The notes beneath the pieces were generated by a model. That model saw nothing but the letters and a program-made list of their open reading frames with translations, ran no database searches and was not told where the DNA came from. A stretch of 64,000 nucleotides of DNA, taken from Lactobacillales bacterium (lineage in GTDB: Bacteria > Bacillota_I > Bacilli_A > RF39 > UBA660). The stretch is from NCBI GenBank assembly GCA_015059545.1, contig SVAG01000003.1, positions 62,001-126,000 on the forward strand, read 5' to 3'. Shown here in pieces: positions 43,296 through 51,888 of the stretch. Numbering within the stretch: the first letter of the stretch is position 1; the number at the start of each line of letters is the position of its first letter. The position numbers were made by a program, and so were the translations under genes.

Positions 43296-44021
43296 ATGAG
43301 AAGAATAGCAATTTTAATAATACATGGATTTGCTGGTGGTATATACGATCAAGAAGATTTAGCTAATAGATTAGAATTAATAAATAAATTTGATGTATAT
43401 TCTTTTACATTACCAGGACATGATAAATATATATTAAATAATATTACTAAAGAAGATTGGATAAAAACAGCTGAATATCATGTAGAAAGATTGATAAAAA
43501 ATGGTTATAAAAAAATATATGTTATAGGACATAGTATGGGTGGAGTAATTAGTTGTTCATTAGCTTTAAAATATAAAGAAATTAAAAAGATAGTTTTAGC
43601 GGCACCAGCTTTTGAATATTTATTTTCAAATCATACATTAAAAGGATATAAAGAATCTATAAAACAAGGATTATGTGTTTTAAAAAGATTTAATGGTATT
43701 AAAGAAGTATTATCTAGAATGATAAAAGTTCCTAAAAAAACTATAAAAGAATTTAGAAAACTAGTAGATACTAATCAAGATGTAATTAGTAAATTAAATA
43801 TTCCAGTTTTAATTATTCATGGAACTAATGATGATATAGTACCTTGTAATAGTTCAATTAAGATATTTGATAAAATACCATCTTTATCTAAAAAATTATT
43901 AGTAGTTAAAAATCTTTCTCATAGAGTATTTAAAGATGTGAAACAAGATGAAATTATATCTGAAACGGTTGATTTTTTAAATAATAAAAATAAAGAAATG
44001 ATTTTAAAAGAAATTATATAA
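43296..44021 (+). CDS. Alpha/beta hydrolase (carboxylesterase-like)
   Basis: The fold begins ILIIHGFAGGIYDQEDLANR. The nucleophile elbow is GHSMGG near residue 84, the acid lies in LIIHGTNDDIVP, and the His in NLSHRVF, giving a complete Ser-Asp-His triad. Length is 241 residues with no signal peptide. It resembles Est30-like carboxylesterases or monoacylglycerol lipases; the substrate is unknown. The sigG gene follows 52 nt later, with a hairpin between. Confidence 0.82.
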   Translation: MRRIAILIIHGFAGGIYDQEDLANRLELINKFDVYSFTLPGHDKYILNNITKEDWIKTAEYHVERLIKNGYKKIYVIGHSMGGVISCSLALKYKEIKKIVLAAPAFEYLFSNHTLKGYKESIKQGLCVLKRFNGIKEVLSRMIKVPKKTIKEFRKLVDTNQDVISKLNIPVLIIHGTNDDIVPCNSSIKIFDKIPSLSKKLLVVKNLSHRVFKDVKQDEIISETVDFLNNKNKEMILKEII

Positions 44022-44026
44022 TGATT

Positions 44027-44073
44027 AAAAAATCTCTTTTTGTATCATAAAAGATATGAAAGGAGATTTTTTT
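44027..44073 (+). promoter_or_regulatory. Hairpin sequestering the sigG ribosome-binding site (or terminator)
   Basis: AAAAAATCTC (44027-44036) pairs with GAGATTTTTT (44063-44072), which contains the end of the AAAGGAGA site and the spacer before ATG 44074. An inner TATC/GATA stem (44043-44046 with 44053-44056) shortens the loop. It could terminate the hydrolase transcript and, when transcribed through, hide the ribosome-binding site. A leader hairpin limiting sigG translation is known in B. subtilis. Confidence 0.6.
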
Positions 44074-44850
44074 ATGTCACGTAACAAAGTAGAAATTTGT
44101 AACGTGAATACTGCGAATATTAAGGTTTTAACTAATGAAGAAATGACTATCCTTTTTAAAAAATTAAAAGATGGTGATTTAAGTGCTAAAGAAGAATTAA
44201 TAAATGGTAATTTAAAATTAGTTTTATCTATTTTAAAAAAATATAATAATAGAGTAGATAATATGGATGACTTATTTCAAGTAGGATGTATTGGACTTAT
44301 AAAAGCAATAGATAATTTTGATTTAAAATTTGATGTTAAATTTTCTACATATGCAGTTCCTATGATATTAGGTGAAGTTAGAAGATATTTAAGAGATTCA
44401 TCTAGTATTAGAGTAGCCCGTAGTATAAAAGATACAGCATATAAAATAATGAAATTAAAAGAAGAATTAACTAATAAATTAGGTAAAGAACCTAGTATTA
44501 AAATGATATCAGAAAAACTTGGAATAACTGAATTTGAAGTTGCTAATGCTATGGATGCTATGAAAGATACAGTTAGTATGTTTGAACCTATTTATAATGA
44601 TGGTGGGGATACAATATATTTAGAAGATCAATTAGATGATAAAAGTAATAATATGTATTCATTAGATATGAAAATATCATTAAAAGATGCTTTAAATAAA
44701 TTAAAAGAAAAAGAAAAATATATATTAATTGAAAGATATATAACAGGTAAAACACAACTTGAACTTGCAGAAGAAATTGGAATATCACAAGCTCAAATAT
44801 CAAGATTAGAAAAAAGTGGATTAGAAAATATAAAAAAAATGATTAATTAA
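44074..44850 (+). CDS. sigG: Forespore sigma factor SigG
   Basis: SigG directs late forespore transcription. The N-terminus MSRNKVEICNV is the SigG hallmark (B. subtilis has MSRNKVEICGV). Region 2 reads NGNLKLVLSI, DDLFQVGCIGLIKAIDNFD and FSTYAVPMILGEVRRYLRD. Region 4 ends with KTQLELAEEIGISQAQISRL. Length is 258 residues from ATG 44074; an in-frame ATG at 44056 is upstream of the AAAGGAGA site and is rejected. It is not next to sigE/spoIIGA, unlike in Bacillus. I see no clear sigma-F promoter immediately upstream. Confidence 0.95.
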   Translation: MSRNKVEICNVNTANIKVLTNEEMTILFKKLKDGDLSAKEELINGNLKLVLSILKKYNNRVDNMDDLFQVGCIGLIKAIDNFDLKFDVKFSTYAVPMILGEVRRYLRDSSSIRVARSIKDTAYKIMKLKEELTNKLGKEPSIKMISEKLGITEFEVANAMDAMKDTVSMFEPIYNDGGDTIYLEDQLDDKSNNMYSLDMKISLKDALNKLKEKEKYILIERYITGKTQLELAEEIGISQAQISRLEKSGLENIKKMIN

Positions 44851-44855
44851 TACGA

Positions 44856-44884
44856 TTGACTTTTTTATATAATGAACGTATAAT
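44856..44884 (+). promoter_or_regulatory. Sigma-A promoter of a surface protein gene
   Basis: TTGACT (44856-44861), 17-bp spacer, TATAAT (44879-44884), then the leader GTAGAATAGGAG. Confidence 0.8.
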
Positions 44885-44907
44885 TTATGTAGAATAGGAG
44901 AGTATGT

Positions 44908-46437
44908 ATGAATAATAATCAAAATCAATTTAATAGTTCAAATAATAATCAAAATTTATATGGTAATAATAGCCAAACAACAACTAACAACGTTAATTTA
45001 AACAATGTACAACCACAATACAATAGTGCACAACAACAGTATAATAATATGAATACTGTTCAACCACAATATAATACAAATACTATAAATAATTCAAATA
45101 ATGTTCAACAAAATAATAGTATGCAACCACAATACAATAATTTAAATACTAATCAATCTCAACAAAATACCAATTTAAGTGGTTTACAACAACAATATAG
45201 TAATAATATTAATACACAACAAACATCTAATAATTTAAATACTGTGCAATCACAATATAATAGTAGTAATATAAATACTAATTTTAATCAACAAACTATA
45301 CCAAATGATAATGTTGTGAAACCAACATCAAGTTTTGAACCTTTAAATTCAAATGATAATAACTCAAATAATGATTCAAATAATAATTTTTCTAAAAAAA
45401 ATAACAATAAATTTATTCCTATAATTATTATTGCACTAGTTGTAATAGTAGGTATTATTTTATTAGTTAGTCTTTTAAATAAAAAAAATAATGATGTAAA
45501 TAAAGAAAATAAAGGTACAGCAACTGAAAATATTAATAGTAGTGGATTTGTTACAATGGCATTTTCAAAAGGGAAATATTTTATTGGGTTAACAGCTGAT
45601 GGAAATATTTATCAAATAGGAAAGTTAAATTATGGTGGACAAGAATATAAAACGACTACTAAAATAGCTTCTAATGTAAAAAAAGCTTATTTTGGAAATT
45701 ATAATTTATATATAAATAACAAAAATGAAGTATATCATATGGGGTTAGGATTAAATGGTGGAACTTCAAAAGAATTTAAAAAAATATTTGATAATGCTAA
45801 AGATGTAACAACAAACGGTTTTACTGTATTTGTTGTTGATAATAATAATAACCTTTATGTAAGACATAATCCATTTGGTAAATCTTTTGCTTGCGGATTT
45901 AAAGAATATTATACATCTGAATTTGTTAAGGTTAAAGAAAGTGTAAAAGCTGCATATCCAGGAACGTCAAATTATTATTACATTACATTAGATAACAAAT
46001 TATATGTAAATAATGGAACTACTGATGAATTAATTATGGAAAATGTAAAAGAAATTAATGATTATTCATATGGTTCAAAAATTATAATAATAGATAATAA
46101 TAATACAGCACATCAATATAATAATCAAACAAAACAAGTTACTAAATTGTTAGATAATATAATTAAATCAGATGGTTATTATATGATTGATAAAAATCAT
46201 AATGCTTATAAAATTAATGAACGTAGTGAAACAGGTGAATTTAGTAAAATTGAAGAAATTATGAATGTATCTTACATTATAAAACATGGTAAATATACAA
46301 AATTAAAAGCACCTCATAACACTTATGTACTAGCAAAATATATAGGAACTGATGGAAAAATCCATATTTATTTAGATGGTAAAGATAATACATACACAGT
46401 TAAAAATCTTGATGATATATTAAAATTTGATGTATAA
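44908..46437 (+). CDS. Asn/Gln-rich membrane protein with RCC1/propeller-like repeats
   Basis: The first 150 residues are Asn, Gln, Ser and Tyr with repeated VQPQYN or similar units, a prion-like low-complexity segment placed in the cytoplasm. One membrane helix follows (FIPIIIIALVVIVGIILLVSLL, about residues 170-192). The outside part has repeats of about 45 residues with a GLTADGNIYQIG or VVDNNNNLYVR pattern, reminiscent of RCC1-type propellers. Length is 509 residues. It has its own strong promoter and terminator. Function is unknown. Confidence 0.7.
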   Translation: MNNNQNQFNSSNNNQNLYGNNSQTTTNNVNLNNVQPQYNSAQQQYNNMNTVQPQYNTNTINNSNNVQQNNSMQPQYNNLNTNQSQQNTNLSGLQQQYSNNINTQQTSNNLNTVQSQYNSSNINTNFNQQTIPNDNVVKPTSSFEPLNSNDNNSNNDSNNNFSKKNNNKFIPIIIIALVVIVGIILLVSLLNKKNNDVNKENKGTATENINSSGFVTMAFSKGKYFIGLTADGNIYQIGKLNYGGQEYKTTTKIASNVKKAYFGNYNLYINNKNEVYHMGLGLNGGTSKEFKKIFDNAKDVTTNGFTVFVVDNNNNLYVRHNPFGKSFACGFKEYYTSEFVKVKESVKAAYPGTSNYYYITLDNKLYVNNGTTDELIMENVKEINDYSYGSKIIIIDNNNTAHQYNNQTKQVTKLLDNIIKSDGYYMIDKNHNAYKINERSETGEFSKIEEIMNVSYIIKHGKYTKLKAPHNTYVLAKYIGTDGKIHIYLDGKDNTYTVKNLDDILKFDV

Positions 46438-46440
46438 ATA

Positions 46441-46470
46441 TTAGAATTCAACTAAATGAATTCTTTTTTT
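46441..46470 (+). terminator. Intrinsic terminator
   Basis: AGAATTCA (46443-46450), loop ACTAAA, TGAATTCT (46457-46464), then Ts. Confidence 0.88.
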
Positions 46471-46514
46471 GTTAAATAATATATATTTATTCATATTATT
46501 TATTAGGTGATAAT

Positions 46515-46739
46515 ATGTATTTATCAGAATTACAAAATAAAGATATTGTTAATATAAAAGATGGTAAAAAAGTAGGAAATATAGTAGATGTAACAATAAA
46601 TAATGAAGGACAAATGACATCGTTAATAATACAAAAAAATAAATTTAATTTTTTTAGAGGAAATAATGATGATGAAATAAGATGGAATCAAATAAAAAAA
46701 ATAGGAGAAGATGTAATACTAGTTGATACAAATAATTAA
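46515..46739 (+). CDS. YlmC/YmxH-family PRC-barrel protein, 74 residues
   Basis: The small PRC-barrel reads MYLSELQNKDIVNIKDGKKV, then GNIVDVTINNEGQMTSLII and a final VILVD. YlmC/YmxH proteins of this size occur widely in spore formers, and some are linked to sporulation. The start follows AGGTGATAAT. No other gene is in its transcript apart from the glycosyltransferase 47 nt downstream, which has its own promoter. Confidence 0.82.
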   Translation: MYLSELQNKDIVNIKDGKKVGNIVDVTINNEGQMTSLIIQKNKFNFFRGNNDDEIRWNQIKKIGEDVILVDTNN

Positions 46740-46762
46740 TGTTGCAGACTTTCTTTTTTATA

Positions 46763-46786
46763 TGTTATAATTAATTAGGTGGTAAG
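46763..46786 (+). promoter_or_regulatory. Extended -10 promoter of the glycosyltransferase gene
   Basis: TG-T-TATAAT with the hexamer at 46766-46771, then AGGTGGTAAG; ATG is 15 nt after the -10 box. Confidence 0.68.
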
Positions 46787-47788
46787 ATGAAAGTATTATT
46801 ATATACAGAATTTGAAAATCAAATAGGTAAATCAGGTCTTGGGAAAGCAATTAAACATCAAATGAGAGCTTTAGAAGATAATAATGTCCCTTATACAACA
46901 AATAAAAAAGATGATTATGATATTGTCCATATAAATTTTTATGGACCTAAATCATATTACATGGCTAAAAAAGCTAGAAAAAATAATAAAAAAGTTATAT
47001 ATCATGCTCATTCAACAGAAGAAGATTTTAGAAATTCATTTAAATTTTCTAATCAAATCGCACCTTTGTTTAAATGGTGGATTTGTAAGTGTTATAAGTT
47101 AGGACATCATATAATAACTCCAACACCATATTCAAAAAAATTACTAGAAGGTTATGGACTTAAAAATATAAGTGCTATCTCTAATGGTATAGATACTAAT
47201 TATTTTAAAAAAGATTCTAAATTAGGAGAAGAGTTTAGAAAAAAATATGGATTTACTAAAGATGATAAAGTAGTAATGGGAATAGGTTTATATTTAGAAA
47301 GAAAAGGAATATTAGATTTTGTTGAACTTGCTAAAAGATTACCAGAATATAAATTTATATGGTTTGGATATACAGATTTAAAATTAGTTCCTAAAAAAAT
47401 AAAAGAAGCAGTTACTACTAAACTACCTAATTTAATATTTGCAGGATATGTAGAGCCTTCTATGATTAAAGGTGCATTAAGCGGAGCTGATTTATATATA
47501 TTTCCAACACTAGAAGAAACAGAAGGAATTCCTATTATGGAAGCATGTGCTTGTAAACAAAAAGCTATAATTAGAGATATACCAGTATTTTCAGGTTGGT
47601 TAGAAGATAATAAAACAGTATATAAAGCTAAAGATATAGATGATTTTGAAATAAAAATAAAGAAAATATTAAATAATGAATTACCTGATTTAACAGAAGA
47701 AGCATATAAGGTTGCAATGTCACGTGATGTTAAAAAAGTAGGTAAAGAACTTATAGAAATATATGAAAAAGTAATGAAAGAAGACTAA
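46787..47788 (+). CDS. GT4-family glycosyltransferase
   Basis: The two Rossmann halves of a GT-B enzyme are visible. The N-terminal half has DIVHINFYGPKSYY and KKVIYHAHSTEEDFR. The C-terminal half has GIGLYLERKGILDFVELAKRLP and the donor-binding ETEGIPIMEACAC (E-x7-E). Length is 333 residues. Similar enzymes are glycolipid (diacylglycerol) glucosyltransferases, and the Gram-positive setting makes a membrane glycolipid role plausible but unproven. It is monocistronic. Confidence 0.85.
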   Translation: MKVLLYTEFENQIGKSGLGKAIKHQMRALEDNNVPYTTNKKDDYDIVHINFYGPKSYYMAKKARKNNKKVIYHAHSTEEDFRNSFKFSNQIAPLFKWWICKCYKLGHHIITPTPYSKKLLEGYGLKNISAISNGIDTNYFKKDSKLGEEFRKKYGFTKDDKVVMGIGLYLERKGILDFVELAKRLPEYKFIWFGYTDLKLVPKKIKEAVTTKLPNLIFAGYVEPSMIKGALSGADLYIFPTLEETEGIPIMEACACKQKAIIRDIPVFSGWLEDNKTVYKAKDIDDFEIKIKKILNNELPDLTEEAYKVAMSRDVKKVGKELIEIYEKVMKED

Positions 47789-47805
47789 ACGTCTTTTTCT
47801 TTTTT
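47777..47805 (+). terminator. Intrinsic terminator
   Basis: AAAGAAGAC (47777-47785), loop TAAAC containing the stop codon, GTCTTTTTC, then Ts. Confidence 0.7.
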
Positions 47806-47813
47806 GTTAAATT

Positions 47814-47837
47814 TGTTATAATGAATATGGTGATATA
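47814..47837 (+). promoter_or_regulatory. Extended -10 promoter of the apbE-led operon
   Basis: TG-T-TATAAT with the hexamer at 47817-47822, then GGTGATAT; ATG is 15 nt after the -10 box. Confidence 0.7.
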
Positions 47838-48857
47838 ATGCAAGATAGAATAAATAAATTAATATGGTTAATAGTTATAATACTTATTATTATATTTGGA
47901 ATATTATTTATAAAAAATAAAAATATAAAAAAAGAATATACTTCTAAATTCTATTATATGGATACATATATACATGTAAAAGTATATAGTGATGATTTTG
48001 AAAAAGCTAATAAAGCATTAAAAGAAGTAGAAAAAATGTATAAAGAGTATCATGAATTAACTGATAGATATAATAGTTATGACAAAATTAATAATTTATA
48101 TTATATAAGAAATAATGAATCAGATGATGAATATATAAAAATAGATAAAAGATTATACGAAATTTTAGAATATGGAAAAGATGCTTATGAAAAAACAGAT
48201 GGATTAGTTAATATAAGTATGGGAAATGTTATTGATGTTTGGAAAAAATATCGTGATAATAAAAATGGAATACCTAGTAAAAAAGAACTAAAAAAATCTA
48301 ATACAGAAGATATTGATGATATTATTTTAAAAGATGGTAATAAAATTAAAAATAATCATGTTAATATAGATTTAGGTTCTATATCTAAAGGATATACAAC
48401 ACAAAAAGTTGGAGAATATTTAGATAAAATTGGAATTACTGAATATTTGATAAATGCTGGTGGTAATGTATTAGTTGGTAAACATTATGAAGATTCTAAT
48501 TATAAAATAGGTATTGAAGATCCAAATAATAAAAATGATATTTTTACTGTATTAAAAGGTAATAATATATCAGTTGTAACAAGTGGAGGATATGAAAGAT
48601 ATTACGAATATGAAGATAAAAAATATCATCATATAATAAGTCCTAAAACATTATATCCAACAGATTATATGAAAAGTGTTACTGTAATTACTAAAGATAG
48701 TGCACTTGCTGATATGCTATCTACATATTTGTTCTTATTGAGTATAGAAGATGGTAAAGATTATATAAATAATTTAGAAGATGTAGAAGCTATATGGTAT
48801 ACAAATGATGATGAAATAGTTTTATCAGATGGTGCTAAAAAATATGTTCATAAATAA
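47838..48857 (+). CDS. apbE: FAD:protein FMN transferase (ApbE)
   Basis: ApbE attaches FMN from FAD to a Thr or Ser of exported flavoproteins. An N-terminal helix (LIWLIVIILIIIFGILFI) anchors it outside the membrane; there is no lipobox. Family motifs are YYMDTYIHVKVY, DLGSISKGYTTQKVGEYLD, LINAGGNVLVGK and DSALADMLSTYLFLL with metal-binding Asp. Length is 339 residues. It leads a four-gene cluster that also encodes a possible FMN-binding acceptor lipoprotein. Confidence 0.93.
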   Translation: MQDRINKLIWLIVIILIIIFGILFIKNKNIKKEYTSKFYYMDTYIHVKVYSDDFEKANKALKEVEKMYKEYHELTDRYNSYDKINNLYYIRNNESDDEYIKIDKRLYEILEYGKDAYEKTDGLVNISMGNVIDVWKKYRDNKNGIPSKKELKKSNTEDIDDIILKDGNKIKNNHVNIDLGSISKGYTTQKVGEYLDKIGITEYLINAGGNVLVGKHYEDSNYKIGIEDPNNKNDIFTVLKGNNISVVTSGGYERYYEYEDKKYHHIISPKTLYPTDYMKSVTVITKDSALADMLSTYLFLLSIEDGKDYINNLEDVEAIWYTNDDEIVLSDGAKKYVHK

Positions 48858-49203
48858 AAAAGATAAGATATTAATTATTAGTTTATTACTTATATCTTTA
48901 TTTAGTATATTAATACTAAATTTAAATCAAAAACAAGGTAATATAGCGTATGTATATCATGATAATAAACTTTTAAAAAAAGTGGATTTAAATATAAATA
49001 AAACATATACTTTTGATGGAGATAAAGGTAAAGTAATAGTAACTGTTAAAAATAAAAAAATCAAAGTAGATAAAGAAACTAGTGAATATCACTTATGTTC
49101 TAAAATGGGATATATAAGTAGACCGCATGAAACAATTATATGTTTGCCTAATAAAATAGTAATTGAAATTGGTGGTAATGAAGTAGATACAGTGGTGAGA
49201 TAA
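48844..49203 (+). CDS. NusG domain II-containing membrane-anchored protein
   Basis: An N-terminal helix (ILIISLLLISLFSILILNL) precedes one beta-barrel domain of about 85 residues with EYHLCSKMGYISRPHETIICLPNKIVIEI, the NusG_II signature split around the two Cys. Length is 119 residues from ATG 48844; ATG 48829 is an alternative. It overlaps the end of apbE, and its stop overlaps the next start (TAATG). Such proteins travel with Gx transporters and FMN-binding lipoproteins; the Listeria EetA protein may be similar. Confidence 0.8.
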   Translation: MFINKKDKILIISLLLISLFSILILNLNQKQGNIAYVYHDNKLLKKVDLNINKTYTFDGDKGKVIVTVKNKKIKVDKETSEYHLCSKMGYISRPHETIICLPNKIVIEIGGNEVDTVVR

Positions 49204-49697
49204 TGGATATAAGAAAAACAATTAATTTTTCAATGTTACTTGCTTTATCAGTTGTATTAAGTATATTTGAAAGTTTAATTCCTATTATAAACGGAAGTAT
49301 ACCAGGTTTAAAATTAGGATTTGCTAATATAGTAATATTATTTATACTTTATAGATACAAATTTAAAGATGCTATATATTTATCAATATTAAGAGTTATA
49401 TTAGTTGCTCTTTTAAGAACAGGTTTTGGTATTAATTTTATCTTTAGTTTAGTAGGTGCTATACTTTCTGTATCGGCAATGTTTATATTTAAAAAATTAA
49501 AATTTTCTATTATAACAGTAAGTGTTATGGGATCAATTTTTCATATAATAGGTCAAATTATAACAACAATTATTTTATTAGATACATTTAATTTAATATA
49601 TTATTTACCATATCTTATTATATTTAGTGTAATTACAGGATTTATAATTGGTGTAATTACAAATGAAATATTAGAAAGAACAAAAGAAATTATATAG
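49203..49697 (+). CDS. Gx transporter family membrane protein
   Basis: Five or six membrane helices make up the 164-residue product. The family signature is SIFESLIPIINGSIPGLKLG with FANIVILFILYRY, and a conserved RTGFGINFIFSLVGAILS. The group was long mislabelled heptaprenyl diphosphate synthase component I and looks like an ECF-type substrate-binding membrane protein. In Listeria a similar protein (EetB) supports flavin-based electron export. It is coupled to its neighbours by one-base and 8-nt spacing. Confidence 0.87.
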   Translation: MDIRKTINFSMLLALSVVLSIFESLIPIINGSIPGLKLGFANIVILFILYRYKFKDAIYLSILRVILVALLRTGFGINFIFSLVGAILSVSAMFIFKKLKFSIITVSVMGSIFHIIGQIITTIILLDTFNLIYYLPYLIIFSVITGFIIGVITNEILERTKEII

Positions 49698-49705
49698 GAG
49701 GAAAT

Positions 49706-50170
49706 ATGAAAAAAATTATAATTAGTTTAATTTGTTTAATAAGTTTAACAGGATGTGAAAAAATAGTAGAAGGTGATTATAAAGAAGGAACATATATGGG
49801 TAGTGATGTATATACTTCTTATGGAAAACAATATGTAACAACTTCAGTTATTTATGTAGATAGTAATGGTGCTATTAAATCATGTTTTATAGATTCAACA
49901 TATGTACAAAATAATGTTAATACTACTAAAAAAACATTGGGAGATGCTTATGCTATGAAAGAAACTTCTAAAAATATAGGAGTTATACCAGGTGGAGCTG
50001 AATGGTATGAACAAGTTAAGGTTATTGAAGATAAAGTAGTAGAAAATCAAGGATTAAACTGGGTTAAATATGATGAAACAGGTACTAAATTAGATGGAGT
50101 ATCAGGAGTTACTATAACAGTTGATTCATATATAAGAGCAACTTCTAAAGCACTTGAACAAGCAAAATAA
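49706..50170 (+). CDS. FMN-binding domain lipoprotein
   Basis: The signal ends in lipobox LTGC (Cys17). The body is one FMN-binding domain: VEGDYKEGTYMGSDVYTSYG, then DGVSGVTITVDSYIRA. The flavinylation motif is normally (S/T)GA(S/T)x(S/T); here it reads SGVTIT, with Val in place of Ala and Thr available as the acceptor. Length is 154 residues. It is last in the apbE operon, so ApbE is its likely modifier. It resembles a single-domain version of Listeria PplA. Confidence 0.87.
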   Translation: MKKIIISLICLISLTGCEKIVEGDYKEGTYMGSDVYTSYGKQYVTTSVIYVDSNGAIKSCFIDSTYVQNNVNTTKKTLGDAYAMKETSKNIGVIPGGAEWYEQVKVIEDKVVENQGLNWVKYDETGTKLDGVSGVTITVDSYIRATSKALEQAK

Positions 50171-50191
50171 AGCGTAAAGTTTTATTTTTTT
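50165..50191 (+). terminator. Intrinsic terminator of the flavin operon
   Basis: AAATAAAGC (50165-50173), loop GTAAA, GTTTTATTT (50179-50187), one G-T pair, then Ts. The stop codon is inside the 5' arm. Confidence 0.75.
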
Positions 50192-50193
50192 GT

Positions 50194-50222
50194 TTGTGAT
50201 AATGAATTGTTTATGTTATACT
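50194..50222 (+). promoter_or_regulatory. Promoter of prepilin-like gene
   Basis: TTGTGA (50194-50199), 17-bp spacer, TATACT (50217-50222) preceded by TG-T. The leader TATAGAATAGGAG is shared with the 44908 gene. Confidence 0.7.
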
Positions 50223-50247
50223 ATTTATATAGAATAGGAGAGGTAGA

Positions 50248-51801
50248 ATGAAAAAAAAAGGATTTACATTAATAGAACTTTTAGCAGTTATAGTAATACT
50301 AGCTATAATAGCACTAATAGCGACACCTATTATATTAAATATGATAGAAAATGCTAGAAAGAGTGCAGCTGCAGATAGTGCATATGGATATATTGAAGCT
50401 ATAGAGTATAATAATAGTATGGCAGATTTAGGAATAAATAATAATTATACAAAAATAACAGATGGTAAAGATTTAGATGTAACAGGATTAGATGTAAAAG
50501 TAAAAGGAACAAAACCATCAAGTGGAGTAGTTACAATATCAAAAGGAAGAGTAGCAGCAGCAAATTTATGTGTTGACGGATTTTCGGTAATATATAATGG
50601 AGAAAAAGTAACAGAAGTTACTAAGGGTAATGAATGTGCAAGTAGTACATCAAAAGAAGAAACTGTTTATAAAGATTATGAAATAGGTGAATTAGTATGG
50701 TTTGATCCAGTAGGTTATAAATATTGTAAAGAAGGGGAAAATAATTGCTATTCTTGGATAGTATTAAATAATAATAAAGAAAAACGTAATTTAGATTTAA
50801 TTTATGCTAAAGATGAAAATTCATTAAAGTGGAGTAAAGATTTATTAACAGTTTTAAATGAATATACATCTTCTTGGAATGATAAGTTGTTTGTAGATTA
50901 TAACTATAATCTTGAAACATATTTTGATTATAGTAATTCAAAAGCTAGAATTCCATTAGTGTCTGAAATGAGTGACGCAATTCATAAAAAATTAAATGAC
51001 AATGGTAGTTGTGCTGATAGTTCAAATTCTTGTGTAATGGCTAATATAGGTACAGGTAAAATGACTCGTTTTTGGTATGAGGATTCAGAAATAAATTCAG
51101 GTGATATGATGGAGTTTCAATATATTTCACCTATTCCAAATTATTATATACATCCAGTTATAAATATAGGTTCTGAAAAAAATGCTACCCCAGAAGAAAT
51201 ATATGTTAGTCAAAGAAAAGATAAATATGAAAATGGGGATATAATATATTTGAATCCTAAAGATTTACAAGAGGAATGTACTGCCAAAAATTCTAAAAAT
51301 GAAAAAGGAAAAACAGAAGGATGTATGAAATGGTATGCATTCTTAGATAGTAAAGATAATTCTAAGGTTAAATTACTTTTGGCTCATAATACAACAGCAA
51401 CAACATGCTATAATTCTGTGTCGACTGAATTAAATAAATTAAAATGGAATTTAAATGAAAGAGTAATAAAAGCAGATGAAGTTGCACAAATTATTGATGT
51501 AAAAACATTTAATAGTTCAACATCATCATCTAGAGATTACTTCCATTTTGATGTAAACGATGAACCAAAAGAAAAATATGTATGGCTATTTGATTATTCA
51601 AATGGTTGTGATGCTTATGGCTGTAAAAATACAGAATATAGTACACAGGGTTATTGGACAAGCGAACAACCAGCTAATGAAAAAGATAATTATGCTTGGG
51701 CTGTAAGCAGTTTAGGTTTTATAAACTATTATGGTCTTGGTGTATGTGATATCGTTGGTGTTCGTCCAGTAATAGAAATAGAAAGATCATTAATTAAATA
51801 A
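50248..51801 (+). CDS. Prepilin-like protein with DUF6273-like C-terminal domain
   Basis: The class III signal is MKKKGFTLIELLAVIVILAI with cleavage after Gly5 and Glu5 in the mature chain. A short pilin stalk follows (SAYGYIEAIEYNNSMADLG). After residue 130 two Cys-containing modules appear (GELVWFDPVGYKYCKEG and GDIIYLNPKDLQEEC). The end, YWTSEQPANEKDNYAWAVSS through GVRPVIEIE, resembles DUF6273 domains of low-GC bacterial surface proteins. Length is 517 residues. It may be a tip or minor pilin presenting a binding domain. Confidence 0.78.
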   Translation: MKKKGFTLIELLAVIVILAIIALIATPIILNMIENARKSAAADSAYGYIEAIEYNNSMADLGINNNYTKITDGKDLDVTGLDVKVKGTKPSSGVVTISKGRVAAANLCVDGFSVIYNGEKVTEVTKGNECASSTSKEETVYKDYEIGELVWFDPVGYKYCKEGENNCYSWIVLNNNKEKRNLDLIYAKDENSLKWSKDLLTVLNEYTSSWNDKLFVDYNYNLETYFDYSNSKARIPLVSEMSDAIHKKLNDNGSCADSSNSCVMANIGTGKMTRFWYEDSEINSGDMMEFQYISPIPNYYIHPVINIGSEKNATPEEIYVSQRKDKYENGDIIYLNPKDLQEECTAKNSKNEKGKTEGCMKWYAFLDSKDNSKVKLLLAHNTTATTCYNSVSTELNKLKWNLNERVIKADEVAQIIDVKTFNSSTSSSRDYFHFDVNDEPKEKYVWLFDYSNGCDAYGCKNTEYSTQGYWTSEQPANEKDNYAWAVSSLGFINYYGLGVCDIVGVRPVIEIERSLIK

Positions 51802-51828
51802 AATCATTCATTTGATTTTATTTTTTTG
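51796..51828 (+). terminator. Intrinsic terminator
   Basis: AAATAAAATCA (51796-51806), loop TTCATT, TGATTTTATTT (51813-51823), then Ts. The stop codon lies in the 5' arm. Confidence 0.88.
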
Positions 51829-51888
51829 TTGTATAAAAATATTAAATATGATAATATAGAAAACATAATAATTAATAAAGGAGCATTT

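Noticed and set aside
44000-44073. Sigma-F promoter for sigG
   Set aside because: No GGNAANAHTR element with a GYWTA box at proper distance was found between the hydrolase gene and sigG.
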